Below are positions 26,438 through 40,200 of a stretch of 64,000 nucleotides of DNA, one piece after another; positions within the stretch are counted from its first letter, which is position 1, and the number at the start of each line of letters is the position of its first letter. The translations under genes and the position numbers were made by a program. Below the pieces are notes generated by a model, which was given only the letters and a program-made list of their open reading frames with translations, had not been told where the DNA came from and searched no databases. This DNA comes from Ascaris suum (taxonomy: Eukaryota; Nematoda; Chromadorea; Rhabditida; Ascarididae), in contig CM024175.1 in NCBI GenBank assembly GCA_013433145.1, positions 62,001 to 126,000 of the forward strand, in the 5' to 3' direction.

Positions 26438-26440
26438 CTG

Positions 26441-29400
26441 TTACCATGATAAGAAGTTAGTGTTATGTATGTGCTCGCTTCTCCTCCAGAAAAGATAGCT
26501 AACGATAGAACACAAACAGCCACAAATCGATGCGACACTCACCGCAATCATACACGCCAACACATTCCGTATCACTCTACATGAGCCATTTGAATCGTCG
26601 ATTGAATCCCCTGCAAATAAACGAAAATTTATGAATTAAAAAATAAATAATAATAAAAAATATGCAAATACATCAGTTGTCCGAATTTTTAGTTCCTTTT
26701 TTAGATATTTAGAGGCCGCATTAATGAAAGTTGCTAGTATTACGTGTTATTATAATTGATCTTTGATCGCATATCTTTTTATGAAATGAGCGGAAATGAA
26801 TTTTAGTCGTCGAACGTTGAAATTTTGGGAAAAAAATCAACAACTTTAATTAAGAAGCAATATGATTTTTTTCTGTATTTTCCTACAAAAACTGGGCTAA
26901 TAATTAGGAAATTCCCTTCTGGTTTGTGGAGCATTGAGATCTTTAAATCGTCCGAATGCCTTGTCTCCTTTGCCCCTCTCCGTATCCCCCCCCCCCTCCC
27001 TCTTCTTTGCCTTCTCAATAGCAATCACTTAGGTTTTCGTTAATTTCAATAATATTGCCATTTAAATAAATTATTTTCCAACCTGAATTTGCATATTTCA
27101 CATCCACAAACTCATTAACGAAAACAGGTGCTGCCGCAACGTCGAATGTTTGCTCGACGAATTGCAACGATCGGCGCCTCCTCGATTGAGAGCATTCCGA
27201 TCTCTGACATTGGGTAAACAATTTATTTGGAAACGTATAAATTAACATAAATATCAATATAGGCATTTATTAATTTCCTGTCTTGAAATTAAATTTCTAA
27301 AATACGAGCGAATAGTATACCTGAAACGCAATGCCGGAAAAAAGTGATATATTCAACAACAAAGATCAATGATAAGCATCAACGCGTTCAACAGCTATCA
27401 TGCATCAACGATCAATCAGAATACAGGGGGATTTGTGACGGTATATAGATTAGAGAGATAATTATATGCTATCGTTCTTATCATAGTTGAAAAATATTGG
27501 TTATTGATATTAGAGATTAGTTTGTGCTGTTGTTGAGAGGTTACTTTGTAAAAATTTATTAATTACTATATTTAATAAATGTATTCGAGTAGAAATAAAT
27601 TGCTTCCTATTCGTTGAAGACTTAAGAAAGTAATAAGATGACTATAAATTACGAAACATCATTTTCATATGTTCGTATTAGAAACTATCTTTCAAGTCTT
27701 TATCGTAACATATAAGCATAACTCATAGGTATAGGAATTAAAGAGTTCATTCATTAAATGAAAGATTCATATTTTGCCCTATTTAATTTCTAATAAAATA
27801 TATTCAAAAATAAGTTCTAAACGTTCAAATATATAACAATTTATTTATTGGTTTTTTTTTTTAAATTTAAAACGAAATAAGTTCTGCAATAATTTATAAA
27901 CTCACCGGACATTTTCCATTATCATGTTTTTCTTTTAATGTTAACGCTATTTGACATTGAAAGAAGACATTTGAATGATCGGCAAATTTGAATGCCTTTG
28001 AGAGTACTCCAGCTGTTAGATCATCGGTATATTGAATCTGTGGAAAGATTCCATCATCTAAACTGCATCTGAAAATTTAACTCTTTTTTTTTGGAGAATT
28101 TTTTGATAAATAGATCTCTCGATCCATTATGGCCAATTATGGCCGCCGACTTATAATATCATGAATTGGCCTAATGCTTACCGAATGTTAGAAAATAAAT
28201 ATTTTATGCGCTGAATTTTTCAACGCGATATGACTAGCTCTTATCAACTATGATACCGTATGCGCCAATAGCAGATATAAGCCCAGTGTTACTATTTCAG
28301 CTGGAGTTTTAAAAGTGCTACTATTTCCGTTATATCCCATGTCTTTCACTTAATAGCAAATAGGAAAAAAAACAGTATACTTTTAACATCTACTCAATTT
28401 TATTAATAACACACAACATCAAATGAATTTTATTTTTTTTAAACTCAATTTTCAACTGAATTAATTTCAATGATGATTAATTTAAGTGCGCTTAGTTACT
28501 TGATTTTCAATTTTCGAATTCAATTACTTCATTCCCAAAAAGAAGGACTGAAATAGACGGGGAAAAAAGAAGATTAACTATGTTACCCATTTGCATCAAT
28601 AATCGGTTGCAAATTGCCTTGACCATCATCAGCGGTACACGTATGTAAACGCGTACAATAAAATCCATCTTTTTGATAATTGCAACTCCAACGATGATAG
28701 ATCGTATCACCAAGATTTAATGAAGCAATTATATCTCCTTCCGGTCCTCCGGATAATACCGTATATTCACAAATTGGCATTTCCGGTTGGAGAATCATTT
28801 CGGTCGCTTGTAGAGGACTTCAAAAAGTGTGTTGCATTTAGATTTCTGATAAAAGATTATATAATTTTATTATATTTTATTTAATTTACTTAATTTAACC
28901 TATCAAGTAATCAATGAAGCTAATAAAATAAGGCGGATTTTTGCCATAATAAAAGGATATTTTAGTGATATATGAGAATTGGATAGTTTAGGTTGGGTTG
29001 CCTAATAGTTATAATATTATATGAAAAATCTTTAGTGTGGATAGTAAAATAAAATTTAAATGAATCATAGGAAATGAAAAATAAAGTAGTAATCATCGTA
29101 AAGCAATAAAAAAGCAAAACATAAGTAGTAAAGTAATATGAAGAGCTAAATATTATTCTCTAATATAGGAAATTATTTTTTAATGCTATTTATAAATATT
29201 TTCAACTATTGTAATTTTACTTTTGAACATTTTTCGATCACTTTAGATGTGAAGATAAAAGAGCGTTATTTTAATATCAATAATAAATATGAGGAGAAAA
29301 ACTTGATACTCAGATAAATCAATCAAACTTTTAAACAAACTTCTGACATTCTAAAATTGCCAAAAGTTTCATTTATGTGAGCGGTCGGTCGTTTAGTTTT

Positions 29401-31070
29401 GTTACGGTAATCTTGTATTCATATAAATAATGAATCCTCACCTTGTGCCATTGCAGTCAAAGTTCTATGACCTTTCATCTAGTTCAATCATAAGTTCTTT
29501 CTGGTCAAACAATATTTTTACTTTGCTTTTCAGTGATAGTTGAATCATATTCAAAATATTCTTTAAATTTTTGCATTGATTCAATTATAAAAATCAATAA
29601 TTTTGAAATAATTTCCATATAATCGAGCTATGTTATATTCATCATATCGCATAAATTGAAAAGAAATTAAAACAAGGAATGGAATTAAAATAAATAAATT
29701 ACCTAACATTAAATTCCGATTGAACGACACGACTCTCCTCCATATAAAAACATTCAACCTGCAGTCATTCGAAGATATAGAAATTTGGAGATTATTTCGA
29801 ATTACAATTGAAAAGATTTCGTTTTAAAACCATTTCAACGACAATAATGCATTTTATATTTTGTGCATTTACAAATAATAAAGCGAAAAGAAGAACAACG
29901 AAATTTTTGACTTTATACACGTTTGTGATTCTTTCGTTAATTTGCATTATTGTGACTTAATGCCTGAATGCATTCACATAAGTGTCTGTCTGTCTATCTG
30001 ACTATCTGAGAGTCTCGAGAATCACATAGAAATTGATATAATCTATATGAGAGGACGAACTCTACGATAGTGGGCAGTAAATTGGACGTGAGAGAAGTGA
30101 CACTGAGGGAGGTCTTTATGCAATAAACAAAAAGAAAGGTGGGGGATTTTCCGAGGAATTTTCTAGCTTCAGCACGTATTCGAAAACCTGGATGCTCCAT
30201 ATACCTCAGCTACATTTTACCTAGGACGCCAGGTAATTATCTCAGATGTTACCCGTTGAAGCATTTGAGGCAACAACATCTGTTAGATATTTGCATATAA
30301 TTGAAAAAAACTATTGAAAATATACTTAATAATAGAAATCATAAGGCAATGAATTACTCAAAAGAACTCATTGGTAACTGAAAAGAATTAAAAACATAAA
30401 TAATGAAAAATAATTAAAAACATAAAAAGATGCAATATTGCTGTTCAAATAATACGACAAAAGTCATATATTTTAGTAGTTAAATAGCCAGTAACAAACA
30501 GTTAAAAAATTCGATGAATTTTATTTAGCTCAATTATGAGAAACAATAGAAGAAAAAAAGCGCTGAATAATAATAACGTTAGAGAAATAAATAACCCAAT
30601 AATATAGCATAAAAAGAGGAAGCTTATTTGCATAATAGAATGAAGAGTAATTTGCATATTTAACAATTTATTGAATAAAGCGACAAACCTGATAAGCACG
30701 ATCTTCATAGGTGATAAATGTTGGATGAAAAGAGACAATAAGCGTCGAACTAATGCTAAGTCCACGTGGATTCGTCTAAAAAAAATCACAACTCTCATTT
30801 AGTTGTAAAATCATCATTGAAATTTAAATTTATTTATTCAATTTATTCGAAATTTTTCGATTTTAATTTATTTTTAATTATTATTTTTATCTTTTATTTA
30901 TTTAATTTTTATTTTATTTATTTTTAATTATTCAATTTATTCACTTATGCAAAATTTAATTTATCCAATTATTCAAATTTAAAATTATTCAAAAATTTAT
31001 TCAAATTTTTTTCGTTTTCATAAAACTACAGATCAAACTCAAACATTTATTATTCATTCAAGTAAATTGG

Positions 31071-31144
<74 letters not shown>

Positions 31145-33089
31145 ACTGATAGCTATACGCTATAAAAGAGGATAATTTCTATGTGTATATTCGAAAATTT
31201 AATCATTAGATATTTAGTCCATCTTCATAGTCTCAATTGTAAAGATCATTGAACCCGAAGCTCGAGCTCTATATTAAACCTCTTCGAGCGGTATTTTTAT
31301 TCATTTTTTTAAATTAGTATTTACCGTTACTACTAAATGCACTTTCCATCAATCATATGAATAAAGATTATTCAAACAAACGATCGGGCAATAATTGTTG
31401 ATCGTATCGATCATCATTCAACGATGGTAACATGGTATCATTGTAACGATGCTTGTTATGGTAATAAATGGTTGATGGTATGGTAACATGGTTGATATGG
31501 TATGATATGATTGACATGGTAATGATATAAAATTATACTTTCTGCTATCACCACATTTTCATTATCAACGATGGTTGATGGTAACATGATAACAGATCCA
31601 TCGTTCAACGATAGAGCAGTTTTTAAACGAGAGATTTCATCGTTTGATGGTAGCAGAAAGAACGCTTAAAACTAACAGTTTTTGTTACAATATTTTTTTC
31701 ACTGCTTACAAATATTTTTATTTTTTATTATTTCTTTGCTTTCAATTATTTTGTTATTTATTTATTATTCGATTTTATACTAACATTAGAAAGAATAGTT
31801 TCTTTTATAGAAATTCTGTGATTAAATCATCGAATAAATTCCAAAAAAAAAATTCTTTTTTTTATTGCTTGGCGAAGAAAATATTTGCAAAATTGTTATA
31901 TTTTATTTACTATATTTATTTACTTCAATTTTAATTAACTTAAATACTAATATATTGAGTTCTTCCTAATGAAATCTTTCTGTATTCTTTTGAAATGGAA
32001 TTTTTTTTTTCATTTCCTTTCAATTTTTTTCTCTTGTATTTTAAAAAAACATTTTTTTTTGAATTTGAATGAAATTGAATATATTTAAATTAATTCTTAG
32101 ATTTAATTCTTCCTCGGGAAATCATTAGCACTTCCCTATGATATTCCCATTAAGAGCATTTATGAGTATTTCTTTTCGTATAGATTGTTCACGTATATTC
32201 ATAATAGACAATTAAAGGGTCTAACCTGCGAAATCAACAATTTATTCTCATATTGCATAACTAGTGTTTCAGAAATTCCCCCACACCACCTTGTCTGCCT
32301 CTCTGCGTCTGACTATATCTGACTCAACTATAATTTTTATTCATATGCGTAAAACATATGATATGTTCTTAGCCGTAATCTATCATCTCGATTTTATTTC
32401 GGCGATTCACTTGTGCTAGCCAATTCACAAATATGTCGCTATTTTTGGGATGTTTCTTTCAGTATTTCCTATTTTTTAAAGAAATTTTTATTTATTCTTT
32501 AATTGTATTTTAAAAACCATTATTTGTAATAATTGTTTTCATTAGAAATTTTTGAATATGCAAATTCATAAGAAATTAAATAAAATATTATATGCTTCAT
32601 AAATAAGATGATTGCTGTTGAAGGAAAAATAATCTTTAGCCTTTTAAAACTTTTTTCCATCCTTTCAAACGGAGGTATTTACGAGGCTTCAGCAGAGTGA
32701 ATCGACTACTTCTAAGGCAGTGGGTAGACATCTATGTAAATTAAGAGCCTATATAAAGCTCGTTTTCATTGGTTGACTATCACTCCATACCTGACTTCCT
32801 CCCTTCTATTCGTTCATTTGGTCTCTGTACCTGGCGAAAAAGCTTCGAAAATTAAGAGAGCGCCCTCTCAACGCTGATTAATCATTTTCTTATACCTGTC
32901 TTCTTCTACGCATTCCACAATCATCGAATGAAATATCGATCATAGGTTTAGTTTCGTTTTTGCCACGATAATCCACATGGCATTGGTCGTCACCGTAATG
33001 TCCTCTGATAAAAATATGACCACGAAAAGGCTCATCCATTGGTAAACGAATCACTACACCATTTGTACTGCATTGAATTTGTGGACCAC
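26441..33089 (-). CDS. ZP-domain cuticlin-like protein, membrane anchored (N-terminus missing)
   Basis: Cuticlins are secreted ZP polymer proteins of the nematode cuticle. Seven exons on the minus strand: 33089-32896, 30775-30689, 29758-29703, 28817-28587, 28068-27906, 27203-27083 and 26610-26441. All six junctions agree in phase, giving about 340 aa. The first exon opens GGPQIQC. Cuticlin hallmarks follow in order: a cysteine-spaced ZP-N half, [44 protein letters not shown], the C-T-x-D-D-G block, and [13 protein letters not shown] furin-type RRRR/S lies in exon 6. In exon 7 a hydrophobic segment ([16 protein letters not shown]) is followed by YLFWRRS and a short tail ending FLSW. Exon 4 uses an unusual GAAG acceptor. 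The first exon needs one upstream base, so a signal-peptide exon must lie further right; 34439-34490 is a candidate. The orthologue within the cut/cutl family is not determined. Confidence 0.93.
31072..31130. repeat. (AT)n microsatellite in cuticlin intron 1
   Basis: About 58 bp of pure AT followed by a T run, inside the 2.1-kb intron between the first two identified cuticlin exons. Confidence 0.95.
31420..31625. repeat. Degenerate GATGGTAACATGG repeats
   Basis: Irregular copies of ATGGTAACATGGT and ATGGTTGATGGT with inverted CAACGATGG pieces, within cuticlin intron 1. Confidence 0.7.
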
Positions 33090-34438
33090 CTGAAAATAAT
33101 TCTATTAATTTTAGGCTTATTTGCATATTTACGATTGAAACCTATATAGTTAATCATCTCGTCTTCGTGAATTGAACGTTACAGGTTTTTGGGAATAATT
33201 TTTGAAATCAGGAAATTCGAAACGATTGATGAAATACCCGGAGCGGGAAAAAATCATGCCTACACCTCCGCTTGGTTGCAAACCAGTCTCATCACTTAGT
33301 TTTTCAATCCTTCCCCCAACAACCCCCCCCCCCCGTTCCCTCTTCCAACACTTCAGAATTATGCAACTGGGTAAGTGCATCGAAGACGTCATAACAAGAC
33401 GTCATAACTACTGGGCAGTTTTTGAAAGTACAGCTAAATCAGACAAAACGCGAACGCACTGAACTCGAAAGTAGAATACAGCAGCCGTATTTATTACTGC
33501 AAAACCATATCATAGTTGATAACCTGCTGTGCTTTTCAGACTGTATTATAAAAAATACATTGTAAGAAAACGTGAATCAAAAATTGTGTTCAATGCAAAG
33601 AACTTACCTATAACTTTGCTTTAAATAGTTGATAAGACGCAAAGAAATAGGAGCAACACCTGTAGCGGCATTATTTAAGAACAGAGTGCAGCAAGTGGAT
33701 AGTCGAAGGTCAAGGCTCAACAATGAGTTGAGAACGGTCAACACGACTGGACGATGGCCGAATTGTGCAGTGATGAACGAGAAAAGAGTCAAGGTGACCA
33801 TCCGCCCAATAGGAACTTACATTTTACGAATAACGCAGCAAACTCTTCCTTGTTTATTCTTTTTTTGGGAATGAGCAAAACTTATTCCTTATTCACATAA
33901 AATTAGTGGGATTACGACAGTCATAAATATTACTGACGTTACTAGAAGAGGGAGGGGGCGGTGATGGAGAGGCGGGAAGGAGGAAGGGGAAGGGAATAAA
34001 GGTGGACGCACCTTACTCGTACTTTAGACAATCCTCTATGCCCTTCTCCACACCTAGAATTCACTCTGTTGTAGTGGATATCCCGCTAGTTTCTTTTCCA
34101 CTATCCTCTGAAAACTTCCTTCAAGATCAGGCAAACTTCCTTCAACAGGTTCTCGCTTTATCGTATAGAGTTTGGAATCTAACTAAACCATTACTAAACC
34201 AATGCTTATAAAGATGTAAATTAGACGAGTGGAATGCATATATAAAGATGAAATATGACGACTCCGGATGGCCAAATATGGCCAAATGTTCGAAAGCCTC
34301 AGATGAAGTGATATGCACTAACGACTCCGGAGATCGTCATAGACATTGGCAATTCAGAGTGGTCACTTTGAACGCATCGAATGACGAGTGAAACTTTTTT
34401 CCGCATATGAAGCTTTGAATCATCGAAAAATTCATTAC

Positions 34439-34490
34439 CTGTAAAACTCATCCAGTTACCTGTAAAAAAATGCACCATGATATAAAACAT
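34439..34490 (-). CDS. Candidate N-terminal exon of the cuticlin gene
   Basis: On the minus strand ATG at 34490 opens MFYIMVHFFTGNWMSFT and ends ACA G/gtaatg, phase 1. That is the phase required by the exon at 33089 (GT GGT CCA). The hydrophobic MFYIMVHFF could be a weak, short signal peptide. Alternatively TTTTTTTACAG at 34460 is a spliced-leader acceptor and translation starts at the inner ATG (34451), which would leave no signal peptide. The donor and phase fit, but no homology supports it. Confidence 0.25.
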
Positions 34491-34499
34491 CCATTCTTG

Positions 34500-37234
34500 T
34501 CAAATGGAATTCAACGACAACGAATCCACTTAAATTTTCTTGAAGAAAGACTTACATTTAGTTCTAGTTTTAAAAAATTACAATGCAATATGTTAATAGA
34601 AGGTGATTCTTTTTGTTGCACATTCCTCGCTTAGCTTTCCCACTCCTCACCTCTCAACCTACAACGTTCCTCCCCCAAGCCCCCGTCCCATCTCCTCTTA
34701 TCCAGTTTTCTCCACTCCTTCCTGATGTCATCGAATGTAGAGCCTATTACTTTTGCTAATTACAAAAATTGCAAGAACCTCTCATATTGCTGTAAATCGA
34801 TCAGTTATTCGTTCACTGTGAATAAGACCTCTCCCGTTATTACTGTCACTGGTACTAATATTCTTACTGCTACTGTTGTTGGGACTCTTAATACTAGTAA
34901 TACTAGTATAAGCATTATTATTAATACCTGTTAGACAGGTATGATTACAGATTATAATCTGTTAATATTATTATTATTAACATCTGAGGTCGCTAGGTAA
35001 TAATTTGTAATTTGAAATTCAAATGATTCGAAAACTCAATATTTAGAACAGATATTCACCAATTTCATAGTAGAAAATATTAGATGTTATACACCTTTAA
35101 TTGCGAATGAATGTAATCACAAATTATCGCGATGAAATTTTAATGAAAATAATAAAAATTTTTGAAAAATTTTCAAAGAATTTTCGGAATCGAATTGGAA
35201 AAAAAAATGGAATTTTTTTTTTTGTTAGAATCATTTCAGAGGGAAGGAAAATTTTCATTGAAAATTCTCCTTTCACTTTTTTTTTTCAAAGCTAACAAAT
35301 TGAAATATTCCTAATCGCTCAAATATTTTGTCACTCAAAAATAAATATCGAATTTTTTTTTTCGAAGCGGTATTTATTTTATTCAGTAGTAATTATTACA
35401 TTTAGCGTTAACGTTTTTAGTCTCTTTAAAAAAAAAATCCATTCAAACGATTTTTTCTCCAATCGAAGTGCTGTATCGCATTGAAAAGAAACCCGAAAAC
35501 GTTTGTTTGTGATCGGTCATCTGGTATATGCCAGTTCTCTTCCGATTTCAATCGCTAAAGTATTATGTGACAAAAGTGGAAAACAGGTTATTTTAACGGT
35601 CTTAAAAAAACAGGCTTAGCTCCTTTCAAAATAACCACGGTGTAAACCTCGAATAGCGATAGGTTTCTTGCATTAATCAAGCAAAACCATCTGAAAACAA
35701 ACATTCCAATGGTGGAACCAGGCTCATAATAATAGGCATTTTCCACTTTCGTAATATAACGATCTCAGGCGGTTTCCGGTAATTCCAGGTTTACACCGGT
35801 TTTTATTAAATCTAATTTTTTTTTTTTTACATTCGATGTGATCGTTGCAAATCAACTTTGACGTTTTTGAATGGGTCAGTTCTTGTTTTATATGCTTCAT
35901 TTTGTTTCATTGTATAATTTCTAACTACTTCAAGGTTAATGATGGGTCAATGAATTTTGTTGGTTAAAAAAATAGGTATCATCAATAGGTTGATGATTTT
36001 ACCATATGGGTTGGAAGGCAGTATAGATTCCCCTGTGCAGGTGGGCAACAACCTGTACAAAAAATTTATATTCAGATTTATAACTTAAATGTTAGATGAG
36101 TAAGGTATAGGTTATATTCGGTTCGGGCCGAGACAGGGATTAGGTTCAAACCATGATCATCAAGAAGTGGTTTAAACCTGGGCGGCGGTCGGACTACCGC
36201 TTCTTACGCGCCCAGCACAGAACTTAAACCTTTCTTGGATAGTCGTAAATAAACGTGAGTTCGAGGCGACGACCTGGTTTAATGTGGACCCGAATAGCGA
36301 CAACAATCTAGTACTTGACAGGTAATAATGCTTAATTTGAGGTTTAATGGAGTCGGCGTTATTACCTTTTCGATGTTCAAGTCATAGAGGTGACCAAAAT
36401 GAAGTGGATCCAGAACTGCTAAGGTCATCAGCAAATTTCATTAGTAAATGTTTGCAAGCATAGAGAGGCCGGCGGATGACCCTTTAAAACATCTCAGAGC
36501 TTTCAATCCCGGCTGCGTAATTTTTTTATTGGTCACTCTCAGAGTGGTCAGGTTGCTACCCTAATTCATAAGCAAGTGTTTCCGAGGAGCCAAAAATTTA
36601 GCGGTTTTTTAAAAAATGCTATAAGAGTCTTTAAAAAAAAATAAGAGGTCGTCTTTGGAGTCTTCCTTCTCGAAAACATCGATGAATTTGACGGTGATTA
36701 GCTCTAAATTGCATATGAAGAAACGGAGTCAATCCATGCGATAGTCGGAAATGCTTCCTTGGTCATGCATAGGAAGATAGGTTCTGGTTTATTAGCACGT
36801 TTATTCCACCTTTCCAAAATATTTTCGATGTAGACTCGCAATTTGATGGATTTTCAGTGGTACCTAAAATTTTTCCGGATTGTTTTTTCAGGTAATTTGC
36901 AGGTGGTTGTTTGAGAGTTTTTTCTTGTTTCCTTCATCCTTTATTCGCGGAGTATTGGCGCAGAAATCGATGAATATTCGAAAATAAAGTGTTGCGAAAA
37001 TCCAAGCTAAAACGACTGAAAAACGCCGTTGTATAAAATTATAGCGATGTACTTGTTAAGCGGCGCTTTTGTCACATGGCGTTTTTTTCAATCAAGAGAA
37101 GTTTTTTCTTCACTGTGTTCTTTAAACCATAGCCATATATGCTAGGAAAGTTTGCGCACTTGGATGCTTGCCTATGGCGGAAATGTGCTTGGTGTTGTCG
37201 ACTACGACGAAAATATTTGTGATTAAGGAACGAA
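34500..37234. other. Intergenic region between cuticlin and TBL3 (divergent promoters)
   Basis: The two genes are divergently transcribed from this stretch, so both promoters should lie here or nearby. A GC-richer patch at 36120-36300 contains GGTTCAAACC, resembling a tRNA T-loop, but no tRNA fold can be built. I see no conserved coding exon. Confidence 0.5.
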
Positions 37235-40200
37235 ATGAACGAAGAAGTTGCGGATTTGGCACTTGTGCATAGCATAGAAACATTCTATACTGGTGGATCT
37301 GTTGAATGGAGTACTGATGGAGATACCATTTTTACGACATGCACGAATGTGGTGAAAGCGCTAAGAATCGATGATGGTACAACTCGGTATTGTTTTCTAT
37401 CCTTTTCTTTCAACCTATTTTTTAATTTTTTTTAAAATTTTTATTTACTTATATTTGCGATAAATTTTTCAAATAGCACCCCACAATTGTAGAATGCAAT
37501 TGCGCATGATGCAAGCTTTTGCGAAGTCAATTCTGAGATCGACTCCAAAAAAAACTGACTCCGCGGAGCCGTTCTAATTGTGTCATGGTGAAACTCAATA
37601 GCGTTACAATACGTTTGCTTTTCAGTTCATGTTGTACATCTTTTTTTTCGATTTTTATATAGAGAATTTTGCTAGCGAACGATGGGATGAGCCTTTGAAG
37701 ACCAAAATAAGTTCCGTTAAATGAATTTCCCTAAAGCATTACGTCCGAATTACCTGGTCCACTATGAATATTTACATCTATAAGAAGGAATAAAATGGGA
37801 TTTTATCGAATTCGTCTTATTGAATATTTTTGTAAAATCTTACAAAAAATTTGATCGAGATTTTTGATAGTATTTTCGCTGAATGAATAAACCAATAAGG
37901 GCAAGATTGTATAGGGGGCGAACTGCAACAGAGCATTTATTTTTCATTAATTTTATCCCTTCAGGCAGTGCTACTTGAGGTTGTGGACTCAAACTTCTTT
38001 TTCCTGATCGAAAAAGTTGGTTTTTTTTTCGGGTGGATTGGGGAAGAGAGGTGGGAAACGAAACGGCCTAGGAGAGAAGGGAGGCGTACTGTCAGCTTAT
38101 TAGCCCTCCTGCAGATTAATTAACGAATTGTGCTGCCACTTACAGTTTATTCTATGAAGGAAACAAATTTTATAAGTCAGGTTTTCTTGCATCTAGATTC
38201 CTCTAACCTTTAGTTGAGCTGATACGTGAGCACTTAAACAAGAGATTTTTTTGGCGACGTCACGTCAAAACGTCAACCTAAACGTTATCGTAAAAATCCA
38301 ATAACGTGAAATCTGAAATGCAGTACGTGTTTAGTTACGTGACGTGAAAGTATAATTTAGGTATGTGATCGGCGAAGATGATGATGCGAGTCATGTGTCA
38401 TGTGTGCAATGTTCACCAGATTCACACTCCATGATTGTAGCCTATACTAACGGTCTTCTACGTGAGTACATCTTGCCCGCTAAGACGGCCATCGACGCAA
38501 AAGCGCAGATGAATAGACAATGGAGATCAACACATACCGCACCTATCAAACTTATTAGATTCTCATCGAATGCGACGATGCTTGCCACCGGTTCAGCTGA
38601 TTTCACTCTCAAGGTGGAGTTTATTGCTGATTTGACTAGGTCTTTGCGATCATTTTCTCTTTCCACCTTGTTCATTCTTCTGGTTCCTTTTTTGCTCATT
38701 CTTTATTGCTGTTTTCTTATTGAGGTCTTCGAGTTTGTAGGTATGGAAACTGGAGTCGCAATGCTGTGTGGCATCCCTAAAAGGTCCCACTGCTGTCACG
38801 CAGGCACTATTTGTTGATGGCGAGCGCATTCTCATCGGTTATATGGATGGCAGTGTGAATTTCTATCGTTTGAAAGGGGAAAAGAGACTTATGCATCATT
38901 GGAAATACCATACCAGGTTAACTAATTCATATTTTCCTCGTTAAACTCATAAGATTTTCTAAAACACAATAGAGTTGAAAAATATTTTAATCACTTCACA
39001 GGGATTCTCGGGCATCGGTGATGTTTCATTCCTTCTCTAGAGGTTATAAGCTTTGAATTTTGTTCGGATAGATGGTTCCGTAATTCTTTTCCAATAAGTC
39101 TGGTTATATGGTCGGTTGAATAAGACGATGTATCTTTATATTCGCATTGTCTTTTTCAAGGAATGGTGGAGAGATTTTTTTTGGCTAGTGCTTTTCGCTT
39201 ATAAGGTCACTATGATTTGTATGAGATGGGCACTTATGTTTTCCCGATTCCAATTGCGTAAACTTACCTGAATCTTCATAAATATCTTTCCCTACCACCA
39301 TTAGAAAAGGCAGACTCAGAAATATGTTGGGTTTTTCGTAGTATCGCAGAAAGTTCCCCCCCCCCCCCCCCACTCCAAAAAAAGCGTCACAAGTCGACGG
39401 AGTGCCTTCATTAATTTAAAGGTCGTCGTTTCAGCCAGGTGGTCTCGATTCTATTACTGGAGCGGACATTGGTTGCAACAATGAGTCGTGATCAGACGAT
39501 ATCGTTGATAAGTTTAGAAACAAACGAAAGAGTGAAAACGTTGCCACTCTTCGAACCTGTGGAATCAGCATTGCTCATTGATGGTGGTACTATGCTGACT
39601 GTTGGAGAAGAAGGAGTGCTTAAATGCTGGCAACCGACCACTGGCAAATTACTTCGATCCTCTAATATATGCAAGTGAGATGGTTTTAATCTTGTGTGTA
39701 TATGTGCGTTGGGGGGGGGGGGGGGGGGGGGAAGGATGCAGATGGGGGTAACAAAGTTCACTGAAACGTTTCAAGGTAATAGGTGAGCTCAGTTAATTGA
39801 GAAGGTTTGGTAAGCTTAGGTTTAGGCTGTCACTTATTTTTGCGTTGTGCGGTTTATAATGGTTTTATAATATAGGGAGGAGAAATCATTTTTCATATCT
39901 AACCGAAAAGCAGGTAACTTCCTCTCATTCTTCGCCTTCCATTTTGTGGATATTTTTTAAACAGCCAAGTTCAGAGTAATACTGAATGATGAGAGGGTGG
40001 CGACAACAATGAAAAGGACCTGGCCATTATTTTTAACTTGTCTTCCGACTTTTAGTCACCGCAGTCTTTCAGTTTTATTTTTGATTCTTTGTTTTTGATG
40101 CTACTGTTTTAGTTGCGATGTTTATTATATTTGATGGTGTCGGTAATAATTGTTATGCGGAAGCGTAGATTTTAGTGGAATTTTTCGTATGGAAAAGTTG

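Larger units (their letters stand above)
17045..26440. other. AT-rich, repeat-rich intergenic region
   Basis: This 9.4-kb stretch holds several tandem repeats, listed separately, and a GC-richer small open frame at 25218-25344. A frame at about 19826-20008 has lysine-rich composition but no motif. I can support no complete gene. Confidence 0.5.

Noticed and set aside
33604..33801. Minus-strand frame starting MVTLTLFSFITA as the cuticlin signal-peptide exon
   Set aside because: It ends at a good donor but in phase 2; joining it to 33089 gives the wrong frame, and the phase-1 frame has a stop 12-15 nt before the donor.
36120..36200. tRNA suggested by GGTTCAAACC
   Set aside because: No anticodon or D arm and a mismatched T stem.
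38365..38817. 150-codon frame as a single exon
   Set aside because: It reads through a donor at 38613; the true next TBL3 exon (38741) is in another frame.
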